Shown: positions 48,076-60,289, counted from the stretch's first letter. The stretch: 64,000 nucleotides of DNA from Amorphophallus konjac (GCA_022559845.1 JAHNEJ010003189.1:62001-126000), one strand, 5' to 3'. Numbers and translations: made by a program. The notes: a model not told the origin generated them from the letters alone.

Positions 48076-49976
48076 TGATGGGTGTGATAACATGACCATG
48101 ACATGAGACAGAATTATCGAGAGATGCCAACCACTCATGGTCCCACGGCCGCGACCAAACGGCGCTGAGGTTTTCCAAAAGATATATATGAACAGAAAGA
48201 GACGCGCTACGGACGCTAACACGTTTATGGCTACTTCTGCTTCAGCGTTGAAGGATAATCTATATATATACTTCTCTTCTGTAGAAATGTTTCTTTTAGT
48301 CTGATATTCTCTCTCTACTGCTGTCGCTGCATGCCAGGAGCATTTGGACTCAATATTAACACAAATAATTTTAGGATAACTGCTTATTTCAAGTCTTCTT
48401 TCTAGTTAACATCGCTTTTTAAACTCAATTTATATGTATATTTAAGATAATAATAGCTAATTACTCGTGTACCCTAAGCTCCGCTTTGATAGCGGTTTAT
48501 CACCGTGTTAACCCGAAAACCCGTCATATTTATCCTGTTTTGATTTGGCGGAGGCGACGCACGCATCACCGACTTAACATGGCGTAACTCGTGTTAACAC
48601 CGCCTAACCTATCCCACCTCTTGAGCTGGGATACTTCATCCCGTCGATTCGTTTTACCCATTCAACCCCTGCTTTATGTCTCACCCACCCACTGCAACCG
48701 TCGCATCCACTACAGGCCGCAGCCTTCGCCTTCCTCGAGGTCCCCTTCATCTTCCTCCCGTTATACCTCTTCTTCTCGCAAAGCCCTCCATCCCGCGTCA
48801 GCGACGACAGGTCTGGCCCTCGTGCTTCTTTCTCCTCTTGTAAAACCCTCCATCCTCCGTTCACGACCGACTCTTCGCCCCTCTGCAGGGTTGGAGGAAG
48901 ACCCTCGCGAAACTCTCTTCCAAAACCCTCTTGCATGTTGCTCGTTCAACTGACTCTTTGCCCCTCTACAGGGTTAGAGGAAGACGATGACCCCGATCAA
49001 TACCTTCAACAATGGAAGGGGCAAATGTGACAAGTGTTACATCCTATCGTGCACTTGGTCCTCCTAGCTAGCAGCCTCCCTCTCTTTGTCTCTCTCTCTC
49101 TCTCTTCACTCGACATTCTATTGATCTGAAGTGAATCAAGGGACGTCTCTAAATTGGACGGCCTTCTCTCTCTCTCTCTTTCCCTGCCATTCCATCAGTT
49201 TGAACTGATCCAATAGGTGCCTTTGAGTTAACGCCTTCTCTCTCTTCTTCGGCCATCGCATGGATCCAAATCCATCTAAACTTAACTGAAGTAACATGCC
49301 TAGAAATGTGGCAAGTATTCCTCTTATATTTAACTTCGCCTCTCAAAGCAGAAGCCCGCACCAAAAAAAGAAAGAGAAAGAAAGGTCAGGTAGGTGGAGG
49401 CAGCGACGCCGGCACCGAAGCGCCGGTTCACGCACGTCATCCTCTTTGACGCCACCTCCACGACGGAGATGCCAACAACTAAACGAGGGGAACCGGAGGA
49501 CCTTCCACAATCCACCGCCCCACGAAAGCGCCAGCCAGCCAACCAAATTTTAATTTAACTACCACTAACATTTAAGTATGGCAGCAGCACCACCGTCGCC
49601 AATCACCGCAAACATATCTCCCTCCCAAGAATCACATCGAAAAAAAAATTGTGAAGTAAATTAATGATTAATCTTACCAAGGTGCCCAGACAAAATTTAA
49701 TCATGAAGACAAAGAAACCTTGCGAAAATATCCCGATTTTGACCACACGCACCACGCATTCCATTCCAGCAAAACCCGACGATATTTACAAGAAGCAGCT
49801 ACTTCCCGTGCGGAAGCTCTCCAAAAATGAAATCACAACCGTAACACCGAAATCCACGCAATTAACTGCGTACGTATCAAAGCAGAGAGAGAGAGAGAGA
49901 GATGGCGAGCACTGGCGGTGGCCGGTGTCGACAGGGGGAAGCATGAAACGCGAGAGGGCCTCCCCGTCCTTTTGCT
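48074..49976. other. intergenic DNA downstream of the 49977-50999 gene
   Basis: Pyrimidine-rich stretches (48600-48960, 49075-49105, 49160-49240) create small spurious frames on both strands. Degenerate GTTAAC-containing sequence is present at 48490-48610. Part of 49640-49976 should be the 3' untranslated region of the neighbouring minus-strand gene; I could not fix a polyadenylation site. Confidence 0.5.
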
Positions 49977-50999
49977 TCAGACGGAGGCGGGGCCGCTGCT
50001 CTCCCATTCCCGATCGCAGTCGAGGCCCTCCAAAGTCCCTCCCCACCGCCGCCCAAGGATCCCCGCACCCTGCTGCTTCCCCGGCAACGGCCCCGATTTC
50101 GACACCAGCTCCGCGTCCTGCTCCAACTCACCCCCCCAGGACGCCGGGCGCCTGCCCGACGCGAACCGCTTCATCCCTCCCAGCCCCGGCGCCGGGGGAG
50201 CCGTGTCCCCCGCTGCGTCTGCTCTCGAAACTGCCGAAGCCGTCGGTGACGGGGTGGTCTTGTTCTTGGTCGTCGACGTGGTGGTTCGTGACGATGGGAG
50301 CTCTTCCCCGTCGATGAAGGACGATTGCCTCCCCTGCCCAAAGCAGGAGAACCCGAAGATTGAAGCCCAGAATCCGGTCCGCTGCCGGCGAACATCCGAC
50401 GACGCCGCTGCTATGGAAGACGCTTCCCCAGACACGTCAGATGGACCCTTGTGATAGGCCTTCCTGCGCCGGTTCCGGTCCCGGTCGGAGAGCACCCTCC
50501 CGATGCAGGAGACCTTGGGGGAGGTCGGCTCCGACTCCGGGACCGCCGACTTCCCGCGCTGCGGCGCGCCGCACGCCTTCTTGGGGAAGATCCGGACGTT
50601 GGCGGCGTGCCGCCGGGCGCTCCGGCCGAGGTGCCCCGAGTGCTGCAGCTTGTTGGGGAAGCCGATGATGGGGGGCTTGGGCTTGGCGGCGTAGCGCTGC
50701 GAGCTCGACTGGAGCTTGACGTTGGGGGCGGGGTTGCCGTGCTGGTGCTGCTGCGACTTTGGGTTGGTGATCTCCTTGGTGGAATCGTCCCGGTCGTAGA
50801 AGGGGGCGGCGTTGCGGTCGACCCAGTCGATCTCCTCCCCGACGCGTAACCGGAACGACTCCGCGGGCTGGTCCGGCTCCTCCGGCGGGGCAGGAGGAAG
50901 AGGGTACTCCGCGGGGTCGTGCAGCGTAGTCTCGCACACGATCTTCCCGTCACCACCTCCGCCGCACACCAGGGCCTCCAGGTCGACTACCTGTGGCAT
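49977..50999 (-). CDS. plant-specific protein of unknown function (340 aa, intronless)
   Basis: A full open frame from ATG 50997-50999 to TGA 49977-49979, GC-rich and unlike its AT-rich surroundings. Features: acidic and Pro-rich N-terminus; FRLRVGEEIDWVDRNA and DRDDSTKEITNPKSQ (residues 49-83), a strongly gene-like segment; a basic stretch with PPIIGFPNKLQ (109-119) and RRHAANVRIFPKK (129-141); EPTSPKVSCIGRVLSDRDRN (157-176), Arg-rich after it; hydrophobic FWASIFGFSCF (210-220); and GLGGMKRFASGRR (272-284) near the C-terminus. I recall a plant protein family with the same order of blocks (IIGLPK, FPK, SPKVSC-GRV, GMKRF-SGRR), but know no assigned function or symbol. No signal peptide is evident; much of the chain looks disordered. 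Wrong-frame readings lack these motifs. Confidence 0.85.
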   Translation of the reverse strand: MPQVVDLEALVCGGGGDGKIVCETTLHDPAEYPLPPAPPEEPDQPAESFRLRVGEEIDWVDRNAAPFYDRDDSTKEITNPKSQQHQHGNPAPNVKLQSSSQRYAAKPKPPIIGFPNKLQHSGHLGRSARRHAANVRIFPKKACGAPQRGKSAVPESEPTSPKVSCIGRVLSDRDRNRRRKAYHKGPSDVSGEASSIAAASSDVRRQRTGFWASIFGFSCFGQGRQSSFIDGEELPSSRTTTSTTKNKTTPSPTASAVSRADAAGDTAPPAPGLGGMKRFASGRRPASWGGELEQDAELVSKSGPLPGKQQGAGILGRRWGGTLEGLDCDREWESSGPASV

Positions 51000-51350
51000 C
51001 CTATGGTAGTGTCCAATCTAGAGAGAGAGAAGAGAGAGAGAGAGGGGTTCGCAGATTGCAGAGGAGAGAGGGTTAGGTGGTGGAGGACGCAAAGACGGAG
51101 GCGGGGGTTGGGGGGGGGGGGCTGCACACTGAAGGTGGCTTTAAAGGGTGGGGGAGGCAGGGGAAAAAACGGAGAGGAACCGAGGGTAATATTGTAAAGT
51201 CGCAATCCTCCACTGTAGCTTTGGAGGAGGTACTCCCTCCCCTGACCTTAAAATATAATCGTTGGACTTTTCGTCTCTCCCCGAAATGACCTCTGCGGTG
51301 ACGTGAGTGATTAGATTTCCCGTCGATCACACGGGCGCGTCCCATTCTAC
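51000..51350 (-). promoter_or_regulatory. 5' leader and promoter region of the 340-aa gene
   Basis: Directly upstream of the ATG the minus strand has a CT-rich tract (51021-51043), common in plant 5' untranslated regions. A further C/G-rich segment follows (51107-51122 is a G run on the plus strand). No convincing TATA box was found. Confidence 0.4.
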
Positions 51351-54300
51351 GCCGGACCCGGTTCGATTAGACCCACAGATCACCGTTGCTTCGGTGTTCC
51401 CACGAACGTTGACCGTGTGATGTGAACGGTGGACTCTCCAGGCCGGGACAACGAGGCATTAATATTTACATGATCGAGAGCTCTAATAGGGAAGATCTGC
51501 GTCCAACACAGAGGGTGATGACGAGGGGAGATCGCCATTTCTGACTGGTTTCGGGGGTAGGAAAGATCATATTGTCTGACGGTGGTGATTAAAAATCTTC
51601 TTGCCCTTCTCATGGCCAACTTCTGCCCATCTTTTGAACGTCTCCATACACAGCAACGGGAGGAGGGAAGGAGATTTTCTGGACCCAACGAAGAAGGCGA
51701 CATCAACCCATCTGGGGTTAATAACAGACCCAGTTTCTCAATTGAACCTCGCATTAAAACGCTGACAAATATTTACGGCTCCATGAACACAAATTGGGAT
51801 GTACGAAGAATCCGAAGTGTCATGACTTTGGAACTGAGGAGCTGACACTTATTGGCATCTGTGGTCGTAGATGATGATTGATGACGGGTTCCGATTCAAC
51901 CTCTCATCTTGTCTATGTGGGCAGAAACGAACCGTGTGGATGCCACAATTCCCTCTTCAATTCGCCCCGACCAGTGACGGTTGAACACTGTGACACGTCA
52001 ACTCCGGTTCCAGGCTTCGGTGCAAGGCAATCAAATGGGCATTTACCAAGCACAGCATTCGGACTCCCCCTTGCACGCACAAACACAAAGAGGTGCAGGT
52101 CCATGGATTGTGTGCCGACTCAGTCACGACGTACTGACTCAACTCAATCACCGGTTGTACGGGAGAGAAGGGTTATTATCCGGGGACAAGAACTATTCAA
52201 ACTCCGCAATGCAAAGATGTATTGGTATAGAGTTATTATAGTGTAGAGCTACCACTGTGAACGATGATTGGGGAAGGAATGAATCTGATTAACCTCACAT
52301 CGAAAGACAAAAAAAAATACATTAAATTATATGTATAAGATCTATATGCTTAACTTGTGACACGTATTTTGAAGATTAAATAGTGAAGATTCGATTCAAA
52401 CTGGATAATACCTCTTAAGTATCACCTTGATTCGAGATTAAAGATAATATGACCAAAGGTAAGTGAATCTATTTTATCCACTTTTATTTCTCTCGACTTT
52501 GACATAGCATCGGCTTAACTTAACTTACCTATGAAAATAAAAATAGACATGGATTAATTCGAATTAACTCGGGTTAACTCTCGTCTAACTCCGATTATCT
52601 AAATCTGACATTATCAAATTAAAATGAGTTAATCACGTGCTAAAAAAGATGTAATCCAGAGTTAACCCCGAAACAAAATTAAACGGGGTTAATAATTAGA
52701 TGGGGTCACGACAGATTGACCTATCAAGTGTAATGCAAGCATATGGTTCTAGCGTATTCAAGCACCCGTTAGCGATACATTTGAATCTTTCATCATTATT
52801 AATTGATAGCTACAGTCCAACCCACATCCAACAACTTGAGCTATAGGGCATTGCCAGGCTAGTAGCCAATCTCGCCCCGGTGTCCATTGACAATGGAAGT
52901 TCATGAGATGAGGGCAGGGGAGACAAGGACACGAGGACGGGATCGGAACACTTTAAAAAGAAGCCCCAAAGCTCGAGAGTCCATAGGAAAGAAACGAGGA
53001 GAAGCCCCCGAGTTCGAGAGTCCATAGGAAAGAAACGAGGAGCCGCCGCCCACAGCCAAAAAAGGGCTTGTCCGCGTCTCCGCCCGCGCTCCCCATAGGA
53101 AAAACAAGGTTGGAAGCTTTCCACAGGAACGAACATGTCCCCCCGTTCGCAGTAAAATGTGGGCGATCACTTTAGTCAGTTCAATAAAGCAAAAGGAAAA
53201 AGGCTGCAGTTGTTCTTCTTTGAATCCAAAACTTCTACAAACGGCTTCATATCATGGTTCGTTGATTAGGTGCGATCTGTCTTGACTCGGAGGTGTCGTA
53301 TTAAATCTGATCGAATTCAATACGTGATCTGTCGAATCTAACCGAGCGGCATACCACCTGTTCTACGTCGCGGTCGCCGTCGACATTGCCGGACCTCGTT
53401 CGTCGTTGCTGCCTCCGGACCTCGTCCACCACCCTACATAACCATTCCCTATCCCACAGAGCTGTGATGTCACCAGCACCAGGGTGGGGCATTGCCGATC
53501 GGGGTGGAGGGCTGCTGGTGTGAGGGAGAGGTCGGTTGCTCGGGTTAGGCGGTTGGGGGGGGGGGGTGATCTACGAATGAGCAAGGAGCTTGGGTGCTGT
53601 GGGGGAGGGTGGGGGGCACCGGGGTAGGGGAAGGGGGCTGACGGGACGAGGGTAGGGGAAAATGAGAGTGGATTCACACCCAGTCAACCCGAGTCTCATC
53701 CGATTTAGATGACTCGTACCAGACTAAGAAGATCTCAATTTGATTCAGATCATCGAGTCGACAAATCATACTTCATATTATTACGATTTCAATCTGATCT
53801 CATCTCTAAAGATATAGATAAAGTATGACTCATTCGAATCATGGTACCTTAACATTTGCCTTCACAACTAGAATGTTGAGTATTTACACTCAGAGCATCT
53901 GGCTTGGCGGAAAGATAATTAGAAAAAAAAATATTATAGTCTCAAGGAAGAATATTAGGCTCTATTCGATTCCCAATGGAAAGAGGTTATGTGGGGATAT
54001 CCTTTCGGGACTCTTGGGTCAAGATTCGATGATAGATCTGTATTTTTTTTTTTATAATCACATGAATAATCCAAAAAAGCTCCAGTGAAAGAAGAGAAAA
54101 GGATGAATAGAGGTTGGAACGGAAAGGGTCAGTAAAGTTCTGGCGATGGGGCCATGGACACACGGTCCCGAACCCGTGTTCTGTGTTCGTTATAAAATTT
54201 TGACTGCAATTTCCCCCTTGTCTTATTAGTTCCTCGTGATGGATTGTCTACTACTCCGAAAGGATACACATACATCTGTTTTAAAACAGAAGTAGTGGCA

Positions 54301-55311
54301 TGGGGGTTGTCTAGTGTGCCATGAAATACGTACCCAAAGACATCATTCTTCTTACGTTTATAGTATTACAAGACATTTTATAATATTTTTTAAAAAATCG
54401 AAATGACATAATAAATAAATTTTAAAAAATCTTGATGAATATGTGCCGTATGATGTTTTTTAATCTGATTTCGTATTTAAGTGTAAAGTAATCAAACACC
54501 AAGTTTTGAAGCTTTTAGAGTTGGGAACTATAATCTACAGGTCCTATAATTAACCTGTAACTTGTTTTACAAAAACCAAAAAACCCTTTGAATCCAGCTG
54601 CATACATGTCTTACATCTCTAACCCTATCATCTTTTGTTACGTCACGACCTGAGTGTTGAAAGGACTCGATCATATCCATTTGTGTCTCGCTTCTTCTTG
54701 TAATATAAATATATATAGTCTGCTAAAGCCATGCGAATTTCCAATATTATGATATCTTTGTAGTAGTGACTGAAGCATTCCTACCTAGTCGATCTGGAGG
54801 AAAAGTTTCTCACTTGCACAAGTGCAATAGCAAATTATGGTTCATGATTTATAAACTTAACTAATGTTTTTGATAGGTATTCTATTTTTTTTTGAAGGAG
54901 GTGACAAGTGGGAAAACTCACGTCTCTAGACTGAGACGCAAGTTGAACCTGCACGGGAAAAAGAAGAACCACCACACTATAATACTACTATCTACTGACG
55001 AGGAGAAGGGATGAACCACCACGTTATAATTCTATTGTCTAATAACGATTGATGAAGGTTGGTGGGATGTTCCAATCATAAACCCCCATATGAGTGGGTT
55101 CACCAACCTAGATGTGCAAATATAATTGGGCTGCTCCCACTGTTGCCCGCTTACGTTGGACCCTCGATATGAACGCCTGGCTATGTACTCTACCTAAACC
55201 ATAGCCCGTTGATTATTACAGTATTATATTTATATATATTCATATATTTTTAATTTTCTTGATAGCCTGCGGGAACACGTACGAGATCAGCTGCATGTTA
55301 TAGATTATTTG

Positions 55312-55350
<39 letters not shown>

Positions 55351-55800
55351 TGGATAAGCATAAGCTAGAGTAATCTTTTTTATCAAATAGTATTGCTAAA
55401 TTATTCCAGTTTCCCGAGTCGGGGAGCCAACTCATCGATCGAGTACGTAATTAGTGAGGCAGGTGGCCCATTCGTTGACGAGATCATGGGGTTGGGTGAC
55501 TTGGGTGTTACGAAGGCAGCAGGATCATGGCCGCTTATTTAAATTTATAACCTAATTAATATTCTACAAACTAGAGATTTCTCTTAAATGTAACATATAT
55601 GTCCTCCATCGGATACGAAGAGGCTACATCCATGCATGCAACAGGTTTTTTAGAGCACGTTTGACTGAGCTGTTTATTAATTAGTTGATCAAGGGAAGGG
55701 AGAAGAGAGATACTAAATAGGGGAGAGAGAGAGAGAGAGAGAGAGAAGCGTCAATACCTGAAGTTGGATACACGACACTGAACAAGTCAATTGGTAGCAA
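51351..55800. other. intergenic DNA, no gene recognised
   Basis: Overlapping small frames at 51880-52250 in several frames lack protein-like motifs. A directly repeated segment of about 56 bp (AGTCCATAGGAAAGAAACGA near 52978 and 53020) is present. A G-run lies at 53555-53568, an (AT)n run at about 55314-55345, and a (GA)n run at 55725-55746. Confidence 0.5.
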
Positions 55801-55812
55801 GCAGTCGTCATC

Positions 55813-56560
55813 GCTAGCTTTCAGTGGGCAGATCAAGATGGAAATCTGACAAATTCAATTCAGCCAGCGGACGTCCGATCCTGAACAGAGTAAGCGGGGC
55901 GCCCTTCGTGGCAGGCAGCTCGTAGAAGATTCTTGAGAGCTTGGCATCAACGTGTTCCAGAAGGACCACTGGATTGCGACGAGTCCTGTGAATTGTGACT
56001 TGTGCGTGCGTAGTGTTTGTTTGTTTGTTTGTTTTTTCTTTTGGCCCGCTCTTTCAAAGCACGCACGCACGCTCGCTCGCATACACCTACTGAAACTGAA
56101 CCATACTAAAGACTGCTCCAAAATGAAAGCCGGTGCCCCGTTTGTATTTATGCTGGACTGAGAGCTAGCTTGGGAAAGGATTTCTAGAAGCTCCCAATGG
56201 GGGTGGGGGGGTGTTCCTTACGTACTAGTGGCCGCGCAGAATCTCATTGCAGCCCATCACAGCTTGTAATCAGCGTTAATGATTTCAGCACTGCTACAAA
56301 TGAAATAGTATAGAAGAAGGTATAGATCACTGTAGTATATACATACATATGAATATCCGTCCGTTGGTGGTGAGATAGCTATGGCGGCAGAGTCCTTAGC
56401 CGCCACGGAGGAACCTTTTTTTTTTTTACGAAAGTTTGTACGGTGAACGCTGAGACGGACGCTGGTGAGCCCGTGCTCGTGGCCGTGCATGTCCCCTTCG
56501 TATTTTCTCTGCAGCAGCAGCACCCCCCCCCCTCTGGAAGATTGCAACACTTGTTTCCGA
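55813..56560 (-). pseudogene. degenerate repeat unit, copy 1, with a gene-like reading frame
   Basis: On the minus strand a frame ending at the TAG at 55813-55815 reads LLEHVDAKLSRIFYELPATK, followed by about 25 further coding-like residues (LFRIGRPLAEL). Upstream are GGCGGCAGAGTCCT-type sequence (56393) and the shared block GGATTTCTAGAAGCTCCCAA (56178, plus strand). Copy 2 is at about 58200-58760 and a poorer copy 3 at about 61740-62060. I do not recognise the protein; it may be the last exon of a small gene family or a decayed repeat. Confidence 0.4.
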
Positions 56561-56662
56561 CTGCCAAGAGCCCTGAAGTAGGAGACACCGATATCTGTTA
56601 ATTACATGCTCACTCCTCTAAGCGAGACATGACGTTAATCGAAATCTCACCTCTGTTGGGAT

Positions 56663-57060
56663 CACTACGACAGAAATGTGATAATAGGGATTGCTAATAT
56701 CTGTTCCTATTTCATCGTAAATTCATCACATAATCAAGTCGCGATGAATTTCGAACGAAATATGGACGGATATTAAAGACGTCGATTATTTCTCATCTAA
56801 AATTTACGATAAAAATATTTTCGTCCAAAATTCGTCAGAAATAAATAACACATTTCATTAGCGACGAAAAAATTGTTGTTAGAAATCCACCTACTCTTTT
56901 GCGAAGGGAATAAAAATTCATCAAAAATTTCTTTGAAAAGAATAAAAAATTCATCAAGAAATTATTGAAAAATCTTCGACGAAAATAAGAGTTCCGTCAT
57001 AAATTCCATCTAAAAAATCTATGAGATTTCGTCCCAACGCTTTGATTTTTATAATAAATT
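56663..57060. mobile_element. possible CACTA-type transposon terminus
   Basis: CACTACGACAGAAATG at about 56663 resembles the CACTACAAGAAA-like ends of plant CACTA elements. The next 400 bp are filled with short motifs in both orientations (TTCGTCC, GACGAAAAT, ATTCATCA, TCGTCAGAA), like subterminal repeats that bind the transposase. I found no matching opposite end or transposase. Confidence 0.35.
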
Positions 57061-57403
57061 TAAAAAATAAAAAATTTAAATTTAAATGAGAATACACAAC
57101 ATCCACACGTCACGCTGACAAATAAAATAACGATTACATTCCATTGTAAAATTGATTAAATATAGTATTTTAAAAGTGTAAATTTTTACAATATGATAAA
57201 AATATCAAGAAATATCTTCCATGTCCTCGTCCTCTTTGTCTCCTCTGTCGCCACCTGTCGGCAATTATTATATTAGAAAAAAAGAACATTAGACATGTAT
57301 AAAAAAATAATTTTAAATTAAATTAAATTATTTATTTTTATAAATTTGAAATAAGATGATACGTATGTAAATTTTTTAAGTTAGTTCGGAGATATTCTAT
57401 TTA

Positions 57404-57920
57404 GATTCTGTCAACTCTCTCAAGTCACTCTTACCACCTAAGTCGTGCTGGAATAATCTGCACGCCAATTAGACCGATATTTTAGATTTTAAATCTCCCC
57501 AACCTTAGTTCTTTGATTTTAAAATAAGTTAATTCGGATAATATTATTTTGAACGTTAAGTCCAAACTGGATGTCCGATTTAAATTTCATCAACTCTCCC
57601 AAGTCATTCTCACTACTCAAGTCGTGTTAGAACAATCGACATATCGATCAAGTTAATATTTTAAATTTTGAATTCCCGAACTCAAATTCTTAGATTTTAA
57701 ACTAAGTTAATACGTAAAAGGATAATTTGAGCGTCGAGTCCAAATCGGATATTCGATTTAGATTCCGTCAATTCTGTCAAGTCACACTCACCACTCAAGT
57801 CACGTTGAAATAATCGGCACGCTGATCAAACTGATATTTTAAATTTTAAACCCTCATCTTAAATTTTTTAATTTATTTTAAATTAAATTATTTCAAATAA
57901 TACTATTTTGAGCGTCTATT
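57404..57920. repeat. tandem repeat of about 179 bp, nearly three copies
   Basis: CAACTCT/CAATTCT followed by AAGTCA occurs at 57412, 57591 and 57769 (periods 179 and 178). Within each unit CTCAAGTCGTG, GATATTTTAAATTTT and GAGCGTC-like blocks recur in the same order. AT-rich, moderately diverged; the third unit is incomplete. Confidence 0.85.
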
Positions 57921-58199
57921 AATTGAACGTTTCTTCACCTTCTTTTTAATTTACCATACTGATTGTGTAATCCAATTATACATCGCTGTTATTGGATATC
58001 GATGTTAATTAATCCCACGTAACATATATAGAACAGAGGTTTAAGGTTTAATTACACTCGCATCTCTCTTATTTTGTGGTCTATGACTACATGCGAAGGG
58101 AAGAGACGAAGAGATACGTACTCGCAGTGCGATATATATACAGTTGACAGTTTCTAGTCACTCAGTAGCAGTCGCCATCTGATAATCTGACAACCTCGA

Positions 58200-58960
58200 T
58201 TCTCAGCAGCGGGACGTACGTCCTAAACGGAAAACAGTGGATGGATGTGTCCTTTGTGACAGCTCATGGAAGGTTCTCGAGAGCTTGGGATCAACGCGTT
58301 CTAGAAGGGACACTGCGGATTTGCGACGAGTCCGGTGCACTGTGATTTGTGTGCAGTGTTGGCGTTTGTGTCCTCTCCTGCAAAGCACGCATGCTCGCCA
58401 CACCAACTACTGAGCCATTTTAATAGAAGACTCTCTAAAGTGGAAGCTGCTGCGTGGTGTTCTGGAATCTGGGCTGAGCTAGCTACTAAATAGGGAAGGA
58501 TTTCTAGAAGCTCCCAAAGGGAAGAGGAGACCTTACTAGCGATAATGGCCGCCACGTACGATCGATCTGCAGCCCATGAGAGCTCGTGATCAGTGTTAAT
58601 GATTTTCAGTACTGCCATCTACCCATGAAAGAGTACTATACAAGAAGGGCGTAGATCACTGTAATATATATATATATATATGTAAATATACATAGTTGCC
58701 CTACGATGGTGGGATAGCGATGGCGGCAGAGTCCTCAGCCGCCACGGAGAAGCACCGTACGTCCAAGATGTACAGGTCCACCATGTGAGCCCACCGGCAG
58801 CTCTTCTGGGTGTTCCAGAATTTGGGCATTCCTCGCATCTGAGGGGGGTACGTGTCCCCGTCCAGGTTACGTCGATCCCGTCTTTTACATGAGAAGCCGT
58901 GATGAAAGAACATCTTTGACAAACGTAGTCCACCTTATTCCGCGTTTTGAGTGATCTCAC
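58200..58960 (-). pseudogene. degenerate repeat unit, copy 2
   Basis: Parallel to copy 1 in the same orientation. A frame ending at 58203 contains LLERVDPKLSRTFHEL, the counterpart of LLEHVDAKLSRIFYEL in copy 1. GGATTTCTAGAAGCTCCCAA lies at 58498 and GGCGGCAGAGTCCT at 58722. Upstream, a minus-strand frame (58701-58922) ends in SVAAEDSAAIAI, matching SVAAKDSAAIAI of copy 1 at about 56360-56400. The spacing of blocks is the same in both copies. The first frame and the end frame are not joined by one ORF. Confidence 0.4.
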
Positions 58961-59774
58961 ACATCGCTCCCTCTCTCGTTCACTCACAGGAAGCTCTCTC
59001 TTCATTGGTAGCAGAGATAGTATAAATTTTGTAAAGTCGCATCACAGGAAAATGAGGGAAATAGAGTAAATCTGAATTTGAACTCTCCACCCTAATTAAG
59101 AATCGTGGGTCCCACAACCTCGCCCCGTCCCCTTCTCCTTGAGTTTCTCCTTGCCTTATAATTAATCTTTTCTAATGTTAGAAGACTGTTGATCTTTGTA
59201 CCGAGGGTATGCAAGTGTGCTGATGTATTCTCCTAACACCGGTTTCGTCGGGAGGTTAACTCAGAGTCGGGTTAACTCAGCTCGTGCAATTTACCTTCAT
59301 TTTATCTCATTTTTACTTTGGTAATAGGAAGACTCAACTCACCGAGTTAACCAGGGGTTAGGAGGGGTCTGGAGGCAGCAAATCACGGGCTCCGAAGATG
59401 AAATGGGCAGTGAATGAGGGGGTTAACCTAACAAAGCTCCGACCCTAGATTCTGTAACCCAAGGTTAAGTCCTAATTATCCCAGTCCTAATCCGATTACA
59501 AAATCTAATCCATCAAATTAATTATAAAGTGGATTAACTCTGAGTTAAAATAGACCTAACTCGGGACCAACCCACTGTCAAAACCCTGCCTAAGACATTA
59601 CAAGGACGCTTAAATCCAACATCCTATTCATGTCCCACGCCTATAATTAATCCCAGCACTTTCTGTTACACTGTAAACTTTCTTTTTCTGGACAAAAAAC
59701 ACTTTTATTTTAACGACTTAAAAATACACAAGCGAAAATATAAAAAAAAATTCCTCCTCTAATACCGACAACAC

Positions 59775-60156
59775 TCACGGAGCAAGAGAGAGAGAGAGAA
59801 TTTCCACCTTGGCCTCGTCGTTCTCCTCGACATCCACCGTCGCTTCCTCTTCGTCGTCCATCTCTGCTACCCACGGCTGCGGCTTTGCCTCCGCGTACGC
59901 CTTCCACGACCACCAGCGGCCAGCCCACCCGTGTCCACCTCGCCGTGGCCTCGTCCGGATCCATCCAACTCTCCGGGGGGGGGGGGGGGGGCATCGCGTC
60001 CCACGACCGCCAGAATCCCAGATCGTGAAGCGGCCAGCGGCCCAGCGGCACATTGGCGCTGGACGTGCACCCCGGGGCCTTCCGCTCCGCGTCGCACAAG
60101 AACGCCGGCGTCCACACCGGGGGAGCACGGCCATACCACTGCCGTCGACCGGCCAT
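59775..60156 (-). pseudogene. possible small gene broken at a homopolymer
   Basis: From ATG at 60154-60156 the minus strand reads GRAPPVWTPAFLCDAERKAP and LGRWPLHDLGFW, protein-like, then enters a run of about 18 C (G run at 59977-59994 on plus). Beyond the run a different frame is the protein-like one: WSWKAYAEAKPQPWVAEMDD and a Glu/Asp-rich tail, ending at TGA 59775-59777. The two frames differ by one base, so run length alone decides whether about 127 residues are continuous. I do not recognise the product. Confidence 0.35.
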
Positions 60157-60289
60157 GACGAACTTGCTGCCCTACTCTCAACTCTCTGATGGGCAGTTTG
60201 GTCTTTTCATCGCTATAGTTAAAAGTTACCGTGGTTAAATAGACAAATGTCAGTGGTTGGTTACGGTGACGACACTTCAGCAACATTTT

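Noticed and set aside
48591..48953. 120-codon plus-strand and 110-codon minus-strand frames
   Set aside because: They overlap each other in pyrimidine-rich DNA, with Ser/Pro/Arg bias and no motif.
50411..50956. Long frames overlapping the 340-aa gene in other frames (also plus-strand 50451-50849)
   Set aside because: GC-rich codon bias opens several frames. Only the 49977-50999 frame has ordered, conserved-looking motifs and balanced composition.
51878..52246. 122-codon frame
   Set aside because: Four overlapping frames of similar length exist on both strands, and none looks protein-like or has a domain.
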